DNA of 64,000 bases, taken from positions 1,488,001 to 1,552,000 of the forward strand of contig NZ_BAAAWE010000001.1 of NCBI RefSeq assembly GCF_039534915.1. The letters are read 5' to 3'. The notes under the pieces are model-generated. The model saw nothing but the letters and a program-made list of their open reading frames with translations. It was not told the DNA's origin and did not search any database. The DNA is from Streptomyces roseofulvus. Its GTDB lineage: Bacteria; Actinomycetota; Actinomycetes; Streptomycetales; Streptomycetaceae. The position numbers and the translations under genes were made by a program. Below, piece after piece: positions 10,684 to 24,419 of this stretch; position 1 is the stretch's first letter; every line of letters begins with the position of its first letter.

Positions 10684-11646
10684 TCACTGGGAGGACGACC
10701 GAGCGTAGTCAGGCCGCTTCGCGGGTCGCAAGGCGTCGACGACGATCTTCGCCGACCGCTCCACCGTGGCCGTGGCCTGCTCCTTCTCGAGGGTCTGCAC
10801 GACTCCACCGGGGATGTTGAGCGCGGGCTCGAGATCCTCGGGCTTGCCGATGACCTTGAAGACGTACGGAGCGGTCACCTGCGTTCCATCGATCCGCATG
10901 TCATCACCGCCCCCGGTGAAATAGCTGTCCGCGACGACCCGCACCCCGTCGACCTGGATCGCCTCGGCGCCGGCCGCCCGCAGCTCCTGGATGGCGTCGA
11001 GCAGCATGTCCGACTCGACCGCGCCGACCGGATCGGTCACCGTCAGCGTGATGCCCGGCCCCTCGGCGGCCACCGTGCCGGCCAGGATCCCGAGCTGCCG
11101 CTCCTTCTCCTGCGTCTGCCGGCGGGCCTCCTCGGCCTGGTCGGAGCTGGTCACCAGCTCCGACTTCTGCTTCTCCAGCCGCGCCTTCTCGTCCTCCAGC
11201 CGCTGGGTCCGGTCGTCGAGCTCGTCGAGGATCCGTACCAGGTCCTCCTGCCGCGCACCGCGCAGGGCACTGCCCTCGCTGGTCGAGGAGACCTGGATGG
11301 CGAGACCGAAACCGAGACAGGCCAGCAGCAGCGCCACCACCAGCTGGGCCCGCGTCACCCGCGGCGGCCACAGGGCGTCCGCCAGGCGCCGGCGCCCGTC
11401 CTGGGCGCCCCCGGCACCGGCCCCGGCCTCCGGGGAGGGCAGAGCGTCCTCGGGAGCGCTCTCACCACCCTCCACGGGCCGCGCCGCCCCGTCCTCCGTA
11501 CCGGCCGCCGGCTCCGCCGCCGCACGCGGCGCTTCCGCCTCCGGCGCCTTCGGCGTCGCGGATGCCTTCGGCGGCTCCGGCGTCTCGGCCGCCTTCGGCT
11601 TCTCGCCGCCCGTCTCCGGCTGCTCGTCGTTCGGGTTCACACTCAT
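10684..11646 (-). CDS. DUF881 family membrane-anchored protein
   Basis: 320 residues. An N-terminal ~90-residue Pro/Ala/Glu-rich cytoplasmic tail precedes one membrane segment (around residues 100-120, QLVVALLLACLGFGLAIQVS). A coiled coil (LDDRTQRLEDEKARLEKQKS) and the DUF881 domain follow, with GPGITLTVTDP and SYFTGGGDDMRIDG. The family is also seen beside cell division genes and may act at the envelope; its biochemical role is unproved. The ATG at 11646 overlaps nothing, but an in-frame GTG at 11655 would overlap the stop of the upstream sbp gene by 4 bases; either could be used. It is the last gene of a three-gene operon like Rv1823-Rv1825. Confidence 0.9.
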   Translation of the reverse strand: MSVNPNDEQPETGGEKPKAAETPEPPKASATPKAPEAEAPRAAAEPAAGTEDGAARPVEGGESAPEDALPSPEAGAGAGGAQDGRRRLADALWPPRVTRAQLVVALLLACLGFGLAIQVSSTSEGSALRGARQEDLVRILDELDDRTQRLEDEKARLEKQKSELVTSSDQAEEARRQTQEKERQLGILAGTVAAEGPGITLTVTDPVGAVESDMLLDAIQELRAAGAEAIQVDGVRVVADSYFTGGGDDMRIDGTQVTAPYVFKVIGKPEDLEPALNIPGGVVQTLEKEQATATVERSAKIVVDALRPAKRPDYARSSSQ

Positions 11647-11651
11647 CGGCC

Positions 11652-11984
11652 TCACGCCCGGAAGACATGGCGGCGGATCGCGGCCGCGTTGGAGAAGATC
11701 CGGATGCCGAGCACGACGACGACACCGGTGGACAGCTGCGCGCCGACGCCGAGCTTGTCGCCGAGGAAGACGATCAGCGCGGCCACGACCACGTTGGAGA
11801 GGAAGGAGACGACGAAGACCTTGTCGACGAAGATCCCGTCGAGCATGGCCCGCAGGCCGCCGAAGACCGCGTCGAGGGCGGCGACCACGGCGATCGGGAG
11901 ATAGGGCTCGACGACCGCCGGGATCTCGGGCCGGACCAGCAGTCCCGCCACGACTCCGACGATCAGGCCCAGTACGGCGATCAC
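11652..11984 (-). CDS. sbp: small basic protein (Sbp, DUF1290), membrane protein
   Basis: 110 residues with about three hydrophobic segments: an N-terminal IAVLGLIVGVVAGLLV, a middle VFVVSFLSNVVVAALIVFLG and a third around LSTGVVVVLGIRIF. This matches the DUF1290/Sbp family, conserved in Gram-positive bacteria. Its function is not established. The GTG start overlaps the stop of the upstream DUF881 gene by 4 bases (GTGA), so translation is coupled. It sits between the two DUF881 genes exactly as in mycobacteria (Rv1824), which suggests the three products form a membrane complex. That is inference. Confidence 0.92.
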   Translation of the reverse strand: MIAVLGLIVGVVAGLLVRPEIPAVVEPYLPIAVVAALDAVFGGLRAMLDGIFVDKVFVVSFLSNVVVAALIVFLGDKLGVGAQLSTGVVVVLGIRIFSNAAAIRRHVFRA

Positions 11985-12910
11985 GATGTTGCCTTCCCCT
12001 TGTCCGCCGTGGCGCCGTCGGTCGGCTGCGCCGCCCCGGCCCCCCTCGGCTCAGCTGTACGTACGATCAGGCTCGGCGCGGCCGGCAGGCTCAGCTCGCC
12101 CTCGGCCGAGATGCTGCTGCGGATCCCGAAGTTCTCCACCAGCGCGTGCAGGTACTGCCCGTCCGCGCTGTCCTGGAAGGCGGTGCTCAGCCGCTGCCCG
12201 TCGCCGACGGCGAGGACGGTGTACGGCGGCACCAGCGGCCGGTTGTCGACGAGTATGGCGTCGCCGGCCGCCCGGATCGCCGAGAGCGAGGTCAGCCGCT
12301 GTCCGTTGATCGACACGGCCTCCGCGCCCGACTCCCACAGTCCGTTGATCACCCGCTGCATGTCACGGTCGCGGACCCGCCCGGTGTCGGAGAATCCGGC
12401 GCTCTCCCGCGGCCCGCCGCCCCCGCCGTCGGAGCCCTTGGCGTCGTCGACCACGAGCTTCACGCCCGGGCCCTGCACGGGCGTGGCGCCGGAGAGCAGC
12501 GCGACCAGTTCGGCCTGGTCGCCGCCGTGCTGTTCGAGCGCCACCCGCTGCCGTTCGCCGACCTCCGCGCGGATCCGCTCGACGTCCCGCTCCAGGTCGT
12601 CGGCCGCCCGGTTCTCGCCCTCGATCCGGTCGATGAGCTCCTGCCGCTCCTTGGCGACGACGGGCGCCGAGACGCGGGCCTCGGCGGCGCCGACGGTCAC
12701 CACGGCGGCGGCGAGCACCAGACCGGCCGCGAGACCGAGCTTCGCCCGCAGTGGCTTGGGCAGCGCGCCGCCCTCGGCCTCACGCCGGGCGGTCGCCTCC
12801 GCGTACCCGTCGTCCAGCGCGTGGTCGATGACGTTGTTCAGCAGCGACATCGACGCGTCCGGGCGCGGGGGCGGAGATCCGGTGCTCCGAACGGGGGGCT
12901 GCTGCGACAT
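11981..12910 (-). CDS. DUF881 family membrane-anchored protein
   Basis: 309 residues. A cytoplasmic N-terminus, a membrane segment around residues 60-80 (LGLAAGLVLAAAVVTVGAAE), a coiled coil (LIDRIEGENRAADDLERDVE) and a C-terminal DUF881 domain with GPGVKLVVDD, VINGLWESGAEAVSINGQR and VDNRPLVPPYTV. A glycine-rich insertion (GSDGGGGGPRES) lies inside the DUF881 domain. The ATG at 12910 is preferred; ATGs at 12919 and a longer start also exist. First gene of the DUF881-sbp-DUF881 operon. Role unknown, likely envelope. Confidence 0.9.
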   Translation of the reverse strand: MSQQPPVRSTGSPPPRPDASMSLLNNVIDHALDDGYAEATARREAEGGALPKPLRAKLGLAAGLVLAAAVVTVGAAEARVSAPVVAKERQELIDRIEGENRAADDLERDVERIRAEVGERQRVALEQHGGDQAELVALLSGATPVQGPGVKLVVDDAKGSDGGGGGPRESAGFSDTGRVRDRDMQRVINGLWESGAEAVSINGQRLTSLSAIRAAGDAILVDNRPLVPPYTVLAVGDGQRLSTAFQDSADGQYLHALVENFGIRSSISAEGELSLPAAPSLIVRTAEPRGAGAAQPTDGATADKGKATS

Positions 12911-13009
12911 GCCGCACATCGTCGCACGTCGCACGCCGTACCGCCGAATGGCCCCGGGAAAGGCCGGGCGACACGCTGCCTCCGCCGCCCGGCCCTTCCC
13001 GTCGTCGGG

Positions 13010-15505
13010 TCAGCGACCCGCGCTCTCGACCACCTGCGCCCACTCGTCGAGCAGCGCCTGCGCGGAGGTGTCGTCGGGCCCCTCGGCCCACAGATGGGTG
13101 ACGGCCTCGGCGGGGTCCGGCAGCACCATCACCCACCGCCCGTCGGCCTCCACGACCCGCACGCCGTCGGTGGTGTCCACCGACCTGCTGCCGGCCGCCT
13201 CGACGACCCGCCGCATCACGAGCCCCTTCACCGCCCACGGCGTCGCGAGGTCCCGCTTGATGACGTGCGCGCGCGGGATCCGGGCGTCGATCTGGCTCAG
13301 CGTGAGCTGGGTCCGCGCCACAAGGCCGATGAGCCGCACGAAGGCGGCGGCCCCGTCGAAGACGCTGCTGAACTCGGGCACGATGAACCCGCCGCGCCCG
13401 TCCCCACCGAAGATGGTCGACTCCTGCCGGCCGACTCGGGTGAGGTCGTCGGGCGAGGTGGTCGTCCACTCGACCTGAGTGCCGTGGTACGCCGCCACCT
13501 GCTCGGCGATACGGGTCGTGGTGACCGGCAGCGCCACCCGCCCGGACCGGCGCTCGGCCGCCACCAGGTCGAGCATCACCAGCAGCGCCCGGTCGTCCTC
13601 GATGATCCGGCCCCGCTCGTCGACGAGCGACAACCGCTCGCCGACCGGGTCGAACCGCACGCCGAACGCGGCCCGCGCCGACGCCACGATCTCCCCGAGC
13701 CGGACGAGCCCGGCCCGCCGCCGCTCGATGGATTCGGTCGGCCGCGACTCGTCGAGCCCCGGGTTGATGGTCAGCGAGTCCACCTGGAGCCGCCCGAGCA
13801 GGCTCGGCAGCACGAGCCCCGCGCTCCCGTTGGACGCGTCCACGACCACCTTGAGTCCGGCCTCGGCGATCCCGCTGGTGTCGACGTTCCGCAGCAGCGA
13901 CCCCGTGTACGAGTCGAAGACGCTCGCCGGGAAGGACAGGTCGCCGATCTCGCCGGGGAAGGCCCGCCGGTACTCCTGCCGCGCGTACACCCGGTCCAGC
14001 TTCCGCTGCCGGGCCTGCGACAGGTCGGCGCCCCGCTCGTCGAAGAACATGATGTCGACCGAGTCGGGCACCCCGGGAGAGGTACGGACCATGATCCCGC
14101 CGGCGCTCCCTCGCGCGGTCTGCTGCCGGGCCACGGGCAGCGGCACGTTCTCCAGGTCCCGCACGTCGATGGCGCTGGCCTGGAGCGCGGAGATCACGGC
14201 CCGCTTGAGGGCCCGCGCACCGCGCGAGTGGTCACGGGCGGTGGTGACCGTGGCGCCCTTCTTCAGCGTGGTCGCGTACGCCCCCGCCAGCCGGACGGCG
14301 AGCTCGGGCGTGATCTCCACGTTGAGGATCCCGGAGACCCCGCGCGCCCCGAAGAGGTGGGCCTGTCCGCGGGACTCCCAGATCACCGAGGTGTTGACGA
14401 AGGCACCGGCCTCGATGGTCTTGAACGGGTACACCCGCACGTTGCCCTGCACGATCGACTCCTCGCCGATCATGCACTCGTCGCCGATGACGGCCCCGTC
14501 CTCGATCCGGGCCGCCCGCATGACGTCGGTGTTCTTGCCGATGACGCAGCCGCGGAGATTGCTCTGCTGCCCGATGTACACGTTGTCGTGGACGACCGCC
14601 TTGTGCAGGAAGGCGCCGCTCTTCACGACCACGTTGGAGCCGATGACGGTGTGCTCGCGGATCTCGGCGCCGGCCTCGACCTTGGCGTAGTCCCCGATGT
14701 ACAGCGGCCCGCGCAGCACCGCGTCGGGATGCACCTCGGCGCCTTCGGCGACCCACACGCCGGGCGAGATCTCGAAGCCGTCGATGTCGACCTGGACCTT
14801 GCCCTCCAGCACGTCGGCCTGTGCCTTGACGTAGCTCTCGTGGGTGCCGACGTCCTCCCAGTAGCCCTCGGCGACATAGCCGTAGATCGGCTTGCCCTCC
14901 TTCATCAGCCGCGGGAAGACATCACCGGACCAGTCGACCGGCACATCGGCTTCGACGTAGTCGAAGACCTCGGGTTCCATGACGTAGATGCCGGTGTTCA
15001 CGGTGTCCGAGAAGACCTGTCCCCAGGTCGGCTTCTCCAGAAAGCGCTCGACCTTTCCTTCCTCGTCGACGATCGTGATGCCGAATTCCAGAGGATTCGG
15101 GACCCGGGTCAGACAGACCGTGACGAGGGCGCCTTTCTCCTTGTGGAACCGGATGAGATCGGTGAGGTCGAAATCGGTGAGGGCATCCCCCGAGATCACG
15201 AGAAAGGCGTCGTCCTTCAACGCTTCCTCGGCGTTCTTCACACTGCCCGCTGTGCCGAGAGGCTTCTCCTCATTGGCGTACGTGAGCTCCATCCCGAGCT
15301 CCTCGCCGTCGCCGAAGTAGTTCCGGACGAGCGAGGCGAGGAACTGGACGGTGACGACGGTCTCGTTGAGACCGTGCCTCTTGAGCAGTCGTAGGACGTG
15401 CTCCATGATCGGCCGGTTCACCACCGGCAGAAGAGGCTTGGGCATGCTCGAGGTCATGGGGCGAAGGCGGGTTCCTTCGCCACCGGCCATCACGACGGCC
15501 TTCAT
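13010..15505 (-). CDS. sugar-1-phosphate nucleotidyltransferase fused to a degenerate phosphohexomutase domain
   Basis: 831 residues. Residues 1-235 are a nucleotidyltransferase ([29 protein letters not shown]). Residues ~250-375 form a left-handed beta-helix with hexapeptide repeats. Residues ~385-831 resemble phosphomannomutase. In Streptomyces such proteins are annotated as mannose-1-phosphate guanylyltransferase, making GDP-mannose for glycoproteins and envelope glycans. The mutase motifs are altered: the phosphoserine loop reads [15 protein letters not shown] (469-483) without TASHNP, the metal loop reads [12 protein letters not shown] (618-629) without DGDGDR, and the sugar loop GEXSGH is replaced by GGDGRGG. 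The mutase part is probably not catalytic. The ATG at 15505 has AAGGAGG upstream at a rather long distance. Confidence 0.9.
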   Translation of the reverse strand: MKAVVMAGGEGTRLRPMTSSMPKPLLPVVNRPIMEHVLRLLKRHGLNETVVTVQFLASLVRNYFGDGEELGMELTYANEEKPLGTAGSVKNAEEALKDDAFLVISGDALTDFDLTDLIRFHKEKGALVTVCLTRVPNPLEFGITIVDEEGKVERFLEKPTWGQVFSDTVNTGIYVMEPEVFDYVEADVPVDWSGDVFPRLMKEGKPIYGYVAEGYWEDVGTHESYVKAQADVLEGKVQVDIDGFEISPGVWVAEGAEVHPDAVLRGPLYIGDYAKVEAGAEIREHTVIGSNVVVKSGAFLHKAVVHDNVYIGQQSNLRGCVIGKNTDVMRAARIEDGAVIGDECMIGEESIVQGNVRVYPFKTIEAGAFVNTSVIWESRGQAHLFGARGVSGILNVEITPELAVRLAGAYATTLKKGATVTTARDHSRGARALKRAVISALQASAIDVRDLENVPLPVARQQTARGSAGGIMVRTSPGVPDSVDIMFFDERGADLSQARQRKLDRVYARQEYRRAFPGEIGDLSFPASVFDSYTGSLLRNVDTSGIAEAGLKVVVDASNGSAGLVLPSLLGRLQVDSLTINPGLDESRPTESIERRRAGLVRLGEIVASARAAFGVRFDPVGERLSLVDERGRIIEDDRALLVMLDLVAAERRSGRVALPVTTTRIAEQVAAYHGTQVEWTTTSPDDLTRVGRQESTIFGGDGRGGFIVPEFSSVFDGAAAFVRLIGLVARTQLTLSQIDARIPRAHVIKRDLATPWAVKGLVMRRVVEAAGSRSVDTTDGVRVVEADGRWVMVLPDPAEAVTHLWAEGPDDTSAQALLDEWAQVVESAGR

Positions 15506-15621
15506 GTCGGAAGCGTCCTCCTTGAAGAGACGACGGTCCTGCCGACCAACCCTGTCCGCTCACTCGCCCTGGGGCGTCCTCGTTCGCGCCGGCGACGCTG
15601 CTCGGCGCGGGACGGACGGGC

Positions 15622-16230
15622 TCAATCGGCCGCGGTATCCGCCTTCACGAGTCGGCGGACCTGGACCACGTAGAGGATCCCTGCCCACCAATACAGAGTT
15701 GTACCCCATCCGGCGAAAGCCCATCCGAAAACTTCAGCGAGTGACGCCAGCCAGCCGGTTCCGTCACTGAGAAGCAGCAACGGGAACGCGTACATCAAGT
15801 TGAAAGTCGCAGCTTTCCCGAGGAAGTTCACCTGCGGCGGCGGGTAGCCGTGCCGGCGAAGGATTCCCACCATGACCAGCAGCATGACTTCGCGCGCCAG
15901 AAGCACGACGGTCAGCCAGAGGGGCAGGATCTCGCGCCAGGTGAGCCCCACCAGCGTGGACAGGATGTACAGCCGGTCGGCGGCCGGGTCGAGCAGCCGG
16001 CCGAGGCTGCTGATCTGGTTCCACTTCCGGGCGAGCTTGCCGTCGAGGTAGTCGCTGACGCCGCTGAGCATCAGCACGAGCAGGGCCCACACATCACTGT
16101 TGGGCCCGCCGAACTCCGGCCGGAGGATGAGCCACAGGAACAGCGGCACGCCGAGAAGTCGCGCCATGCTGAGAATGTTGGGGATGGTGAGGACCCGGTC
16201 CGTCTGGACCTCGGTCTCCTGGACCTCCAC
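15622..16230 (-). CDS. pgsA: CDP-alcohol phosphatidyltransferase (PgsA-like)
   Basis: 202 residues with several membrane segments. The CDP-alcohol transferase signature D-G-x2-A-R-x8-G-x3-D-x3-D is complete: DGKLARKWNQISSLGRLLD followed by PAADR. Such enzymes transfer a phosphatidyl group from CDP-diacylglycerol to an alcohol at the inner membrane. Glycerol phosphate is the usual acceptor (phosphatidylglycerophosphate synthase), but actinomycetes have several paralogues and the acceptor is not certain; the mycobacterial neighbour-equivalent is PgsA2. The GTG at 16230 is preceded by AGGAGG. It is upstream of and same strand as the nucleotidyltransferase gene, 116 bases apart. Confidence 0.85.
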   Translation of the reverse strand: MEVQETEVQTDRVLTIPNILSMARLLGVPLFLWLILRPEFGGPNSDVWALLVLMLSGVSDYLDGKLARKWNQISSLGRLLDPAADRLYILSTLVGLTWREILPLWLTVVLLAREVMLLVMVGILRRHGYPPPQVNFLGKAATFNLMYAFPLLLLSDGTGWLASLAEVFGWAFAGWGTTLYWWAGILYVVQVRRLVKADTAAD

Positions 16231-16325
16231 CCGGGGGCCTCCTGCTCGGAACCGTACTGACGTTGACCCCTGACCTTACCTCCCGTCCCGGCCGGCTCCG
16301 GCCACCGGGTCCAGCGGAACGCAGA

Positions 16326-16355
16326 AAAGCCCCGCACCAGAAGGTGCGGGGCTTT
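16326..16355 (-). terminator. rRNA operon terminator
   Basis: A perfect 13-base-pair stem (AAAGCCCCGCACC / GGTGCGGGGCTTT) around a 4-base loop, just past the 3' end of 5S rRNA on the minus strand. It ends the rrn transcript and separates it from the pgsA gene, which is read in the same direction. Confidence 0.9.
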
Positions 16356-16368
16356 CCCACAATGATTG

Positions 16369-16487
16369 TTCGGCGGCGTCCTACTCTCCCACAGGGTCCC
16401 CCCTGCAGTACCATCGGCGCTGAAAGGCTTAGCTTCCGGGTTCGGAATGTAACCGGGCGTTTCCCTAACGCTATGACCACCGAAACA
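16369..16487 (-). rRNA. rrf: 5S ribosomal RNA
   Basis: On the minus strand the 5' end reads GTTTCGGTGGTCATAGCG and the 3' end GAGTAGGACGCCGCCGAAC, which pair to form the 5S helix I. The interior CCGAACCCGGAAGCTAAG is the conserved 5S core. It is about 119 bases and lies 70 bases downstream of 23S. Ends are accurate to a few bases. Confidence 0.95.
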
Positions 16488-16560
16488 CTATGAAGTTGAA
16501 CTCAACCGGAACATGGGAGTTCGTTACTTCAGAACTAACACAGTGGACGCGAGCAACTGA

Positions 16561-21491
<4,931 letters not shown>

Positions 21492-21760
21492 TGTGTACCC
21501 GTGATCGGGTTCAACACTCGCGTTGAGCGGGACGGTCAGGTCGGAATAAGACCGACCGTCCACAGCGTCCTCGCTGTGTTTTGTTTCAAAGGAACCTCGA
21601 CCAACCGAAACCGGCTGGACGGGGTATCAACTAATCTGGCGTTGATTTTTGGCACGCTGTTGAGTTCTCAAGGTGCGGACGCTTCCTTCGTTCCTGTTTC
21701 CAGGCCCTCCGGGCGCTTCCTCTGTTTCCGACTCTATCAGATCTTTCCGATCCGATTTCC
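21492..21760 (-). promoter_or_regulatory. rRNA operon leader: promoter candidate and antitermination element
   Basis: On the minus strand, CTTGAGAACTCAACAGCGTG at about 21653-21672 matches the boxA-like element of actinobacterial rrn leaders. A GATAGAGT at 21731-21738 is a plausible -10 for one of the several rrn promoters, but its -35 is weak. Nearer 16S, complementary segments (GGACGGTCGGTC and GACCTGACCGTCC) can form the processing stalk. No protein-coding gene is present. Confidence 0.55.
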
Positions 21761-21880
21761 TCGGTGCTTTCCGGTCCCGAATTGTTTTTCTCGGGGCCTT
21801 CCGGCGGGGTCAAACATTACCAGGCTTTCTCCGGCCCCCTGACCACTCCCCCGCGCTCACCGGAAGGAACCGGGGCAGGC

Positions 21881-21896
21881 AGAGGTGTAGACCACT
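21881..21896. promoter_or_regulatory. DasR-responsive element (dre)-like site
   Basis: AGAGGTGTAGACCACT matches the published dre consensus ACTGGTCTAGACCACT at 13 of 16 positions, with the central GGTGTAGACC nearly complete. DasR is the N-acetylglucosamine-sensing GntR repressor of pts genes in Streptomyces. The site lies about 245 bases before the crr start, in the gap shared with the rrn operon. No clear crr promoter was found in 21900-22141. Confidence 0.6.
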
Positions 21897-22141
21897 GGGG
21901 CTAGGATCTGGCTTGATGGTGCTGCCGACCCACGACTCAAGGCCGCGTTGGGGTCAGGCAGGAGTACGACAGTACATCCCACCGTCAGTAGAGGCAAATC
22001 GTTTCCGGTAGTCCCTAGGTCCGCCAAGTGGTACGTCTCGTGCGGAACCGGGACTTCTTATGACTTACGCTTCTGAACAGTACGCGCCGCCCAGGACAGG
22101 TGTGGCGGCGCCACACGATCTCCGCCCCTGGGAGGCTTCCC

Positions 22142-22591
22142 ATGTCAACCGTGACGTCGCCACTCGCTGGACGCGCCATCGGTCTCGCCAACGTTCCCGA
22201 CCCGGTCTTCTCCGGTGCCATGGTCGGGCCCGGCACCGCCATCGATCCCGTACGTGAGCCCTCCGAGGCGGTCTCCCCCGTCGACGGGGTCATCGTCTCC
22301 ATGCACCCGCACGCCTTCGTGGTGGTGGACGGCGAGGGACACGGCGTGCTGACGCACCTCGGCATCGACACCGTGCAGCTCAACGGCCAGGGCTTCGAGC
22401 TGCTCGTGAACAAGGGGGACACCGTGACGCGCGGACAGGCCGTCGTGCGGTGGAACCCCGCCGAGGTCGAGGCCGCCGGCAAGTCCCCCATCTGCCCCGT
22501 CGTCGCCCTCGAGGCCACGGCCGACTCGCTCTCCGGCGTCCGCGAGGACGGCGACGTGAAGGCCGGCGACCAGCTCTTCGACTGGAGCTGA
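22142..22591 (+). CDS. crr: PTS system glucose-type EIIA component
   Basis: 149 residues, single EIIA(Glc) domain. The phospho-acceptor histidine lies in GVLTHLGIDTVQLNG and the partner histidine in MHPHAFVVV, as in E. coli IIA-Glc. It accepts phosphate from HPr and passes it to a membrane EIIB/EIIC permease; in Streptomyces it serves N-acetylglucosamine uptake. The ATG at 22142 has GGGAGG upstream, which decides against the in-frame ATG at 22100. ptsI follows after 81 bases on the same strand, as in the known crr-ptsI operon. The upstream dre-like site suggests DasR control. Confidence 0.96.
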   Translation: MSTVTSPLAGRAIGLANVPDPVFSGAMVGPGTAIDPVREPSEAVSPVDGVIVSMHPHAFVVVDGEGHGVLTHLGIDTVQLNGQGFELLVNKGDTVTRGQAVVRWNPAEVEAAGKSPICPVVALEATADSLSGVREDGDVKAGDQLFDWS

Positions 22592-22672
22592 GCGCGGTCC
22601 GTCGTCGGACGGGCGCGAGAACGACATACACACGCGGCGGCACCGGCCGCCGCTCTATCGGAGACGGGTGAG

Positions 22673-24343
22673 ATGGAGACAACGCTGCGAGGCGTCGGGG
22701 TCAGCCACGGCGTGGCGATCGGCCAGGTGCGGCACATGGGTACGGCGGTTCTCGAACCGCCCGCCAAGCAGATTCCCGCCGAGGAGGCGGAGCGCGAACA
22801 GGGGCGCGCCCGCCAGGCGGTGGAGGCCGTGGCCGCGGACCTGATCGCGCGCGGCAATCTGGCCGGCGGCGAGGCCCAGGCGGTGCTGGAGGCCCAGGCG
22901 ATGATCGCCCAGGACCCCGAGCTCATCGCCGACGTCGACCGCAGGATCGCGGTGGGCAGCACGGCCGAGCGCGGCATCTACGACGCCTTCTCCCACTACC
23001 GCGAACTGCTCGCGGGTGCCGGTGAGTACATGGCGGGCCGGGTGGCCGACCTGGACGACGTGCGGAACCGCATCGTCGCCCGGCTGCTCGGTGTACCGAT
23101 GCCCGGTGTTCCGGACAGCGACGAGCCGTACGTGCTCATCGCCCGGGACCTGGCGCCGGCCGACACGGCGCTGCTCGACCCGGCGCTGGTGCTCGGGTTC
23201 GTGACCGAGGAGGGCGGGCCGACCAGCCACAGCGCCATCCTGGCGCGTGCCCTGGGGGTGCCGGCCGTCGTGGCGCTGCCCGGTGCCGGTGAGCTGGCCG
23301 AGGGCACGGAGATCGCGGTGGACGGCTCCACCGGCGAGATCTTCGTGAACCCGAGCGAGGACAAGAAGGCGACGCTCACCAGGGCCGCCGAGGAGCGGAA
23401 GGCCGCGCTGTCCGCGTCCAGCGGTCCGGGCGCCACCTCGGACGGGCACAAGGTGCCGCTGCTCGCCAACGTCGGCGGCCCGGCGGACGTGCCGGCCGCG
23501 GTGGAGGCGGGCGCCGAGGGCGTCGGTCTGTTCCGTACCGAGTTCCTCTTCCTGGACGACAGCAAGAGGGCTCCGTCCGAGGACAAGCAGATCGAGGCGT
23601 ACCGGCAGGTGCTGGAGGCGTTCCCCGAGGGCCGCGTGGTCGTGCGGGTGCTCGACGCCGGTGCCGACAAGCCGCTGGACTTCCTGACGCCCGCCGACGA
23701 GCCGAACCCGGCGCTGGGCGTGCGGGGTCTGCGGTCGCTGCTCGACCACCCGGAGGTGCTGGGGACGCAGCTGACCGCGCTGGCCAAGGCCGCCGCCGGT
23801 CTGCCGGTGTACCTGGAGGTCATGGCGCCGATGGTGGCCGACCGGACGGACGCGAAGGCGTTCGCCGACGCGTGCCGCGAGGCGGGGCTGCAGGCGAAGT
23901 TCGGCGCGATGGTGGAGATTCCGTCCGCCGCGCTCCGCGCGCGCTCGATCCTCCAGGAGGTCGAGTTCCTGTCGCTGGGCACCAACGACCTGGCGCAGTA
24001 CACCTTCGCCGCCGACCGTCAGGTGGGCGCGGTGTCCCGGCTGCAGGATCCCTGGCAGCCGGCGCTGCTCGACCTGGTGGCGCTGTCCGCCGAGGCGGCC
24101 AAGGCCGAGGGCAAGAGCTGTGGTGTCTGTGGCGAGGCCGCCTCCGACCCGCTGCTCGCCTGTGTGCTGACGGGTCTGGGTGTCACCTCCCTGTCGATGG
24201 GTGCGGCGTCGATCCCGTACGTGCGGGCGACGCTGGCGAAGTACACGCTCGCGCAGTGCGAGCGGGCGGCGGCCGCGGCGCGTGCCGCGGACACGGCGCA
24301 CGAGGCGCGGCTGGCCGCGCAGGCGGTGCTGTCCGGGGAGTGA
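22673..24343 (+). CDS. ptsI: phosphoenolpyruvate-protein phosphotransferase (PTS enzyme I)
   Basis: 556 residues, normal for actinobacterial enzyme I. It takes phosphate from phosphoenolpyruvate and gives it to HPr. The N-terminal helical and phosphohistidine domains contain GGPTSHSAILAR with the active His186. The C-terminal PEP-binding barrel has GVGLFRTEFLF, GAMVEIPSAA and LSLGTNDLAQYTFAADR, with the catalytic Cys in KSCGVCGE. The ATG at 22673 is preceded by GGAGACGG. It follows crr in an operon and ends before a strong terminator. ptsH is not in the window. Confidence 0.97.
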   Translation: METTLRGVGVSHGVAIGQVRHMGTAVLEPPAKQIPAEEAEREQGRARQAVEAVAADLIARGNLAGGEAQAVLEAQAMIAQDPELIADVDRRIAVGSTAERGIYDAFSHYRELLAGAGEYMAGRVADLDDVRNRIVARLLGVPMPGVPDSDEPYVLIARDLAPADTALLDPALVLGFVTEEGGPTSHSAILARALGVPAVVALPGAGELAEGTEIAVDGSTGEIFVNPSEDKKATLTRAAEERKAALSASSGPGATSDGHKVPLLANVGGPADVPAAVEAGAEGVGLFRTEFLFLDDSKRAPSEDKQIEAYRQVLEAFPEGRVVVRVLDAGADKPLDFLTPADEPNPALGVRGLRSLLDHPEVLGTQLTALAKAAAGLPVYLEVMAPMVADRTDAKAFADACREAGLQAKFGAMVEIPSAALRARSILQEVEFLSLGTNDLAQYTFAADRQVGAVSRLQDPWQPALLDLVALSAEAAKAEGKSCGVCGEAASDPLLACVLTGLGVTSLSMGAASIPYVRATLAKYTLAQCERAAAAARAADTAHEARLAAQAVLSGE

Positions 24344-24366
24344 TCCCGGAGTCGTAGGGCGTGGTC

Positions 24367-24407
24367 CGGAGGGGCTTCCCGTCACCTGGTGGCGGGGAGC
24401 CCCTCCG
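24367..24407. terminator. terminator after ptsI, shared with convergent gene
   Basis: CGGAGGGGCTTCCC pairs with GGGGAGCCCCTCCG around a 13-base loop, 24 bases after the ptsI stop and 12 bases from the stop of the convergent gene. Confidence 0.75.
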
Positions 24408-24419
24408 TCGTGTCCGGGG

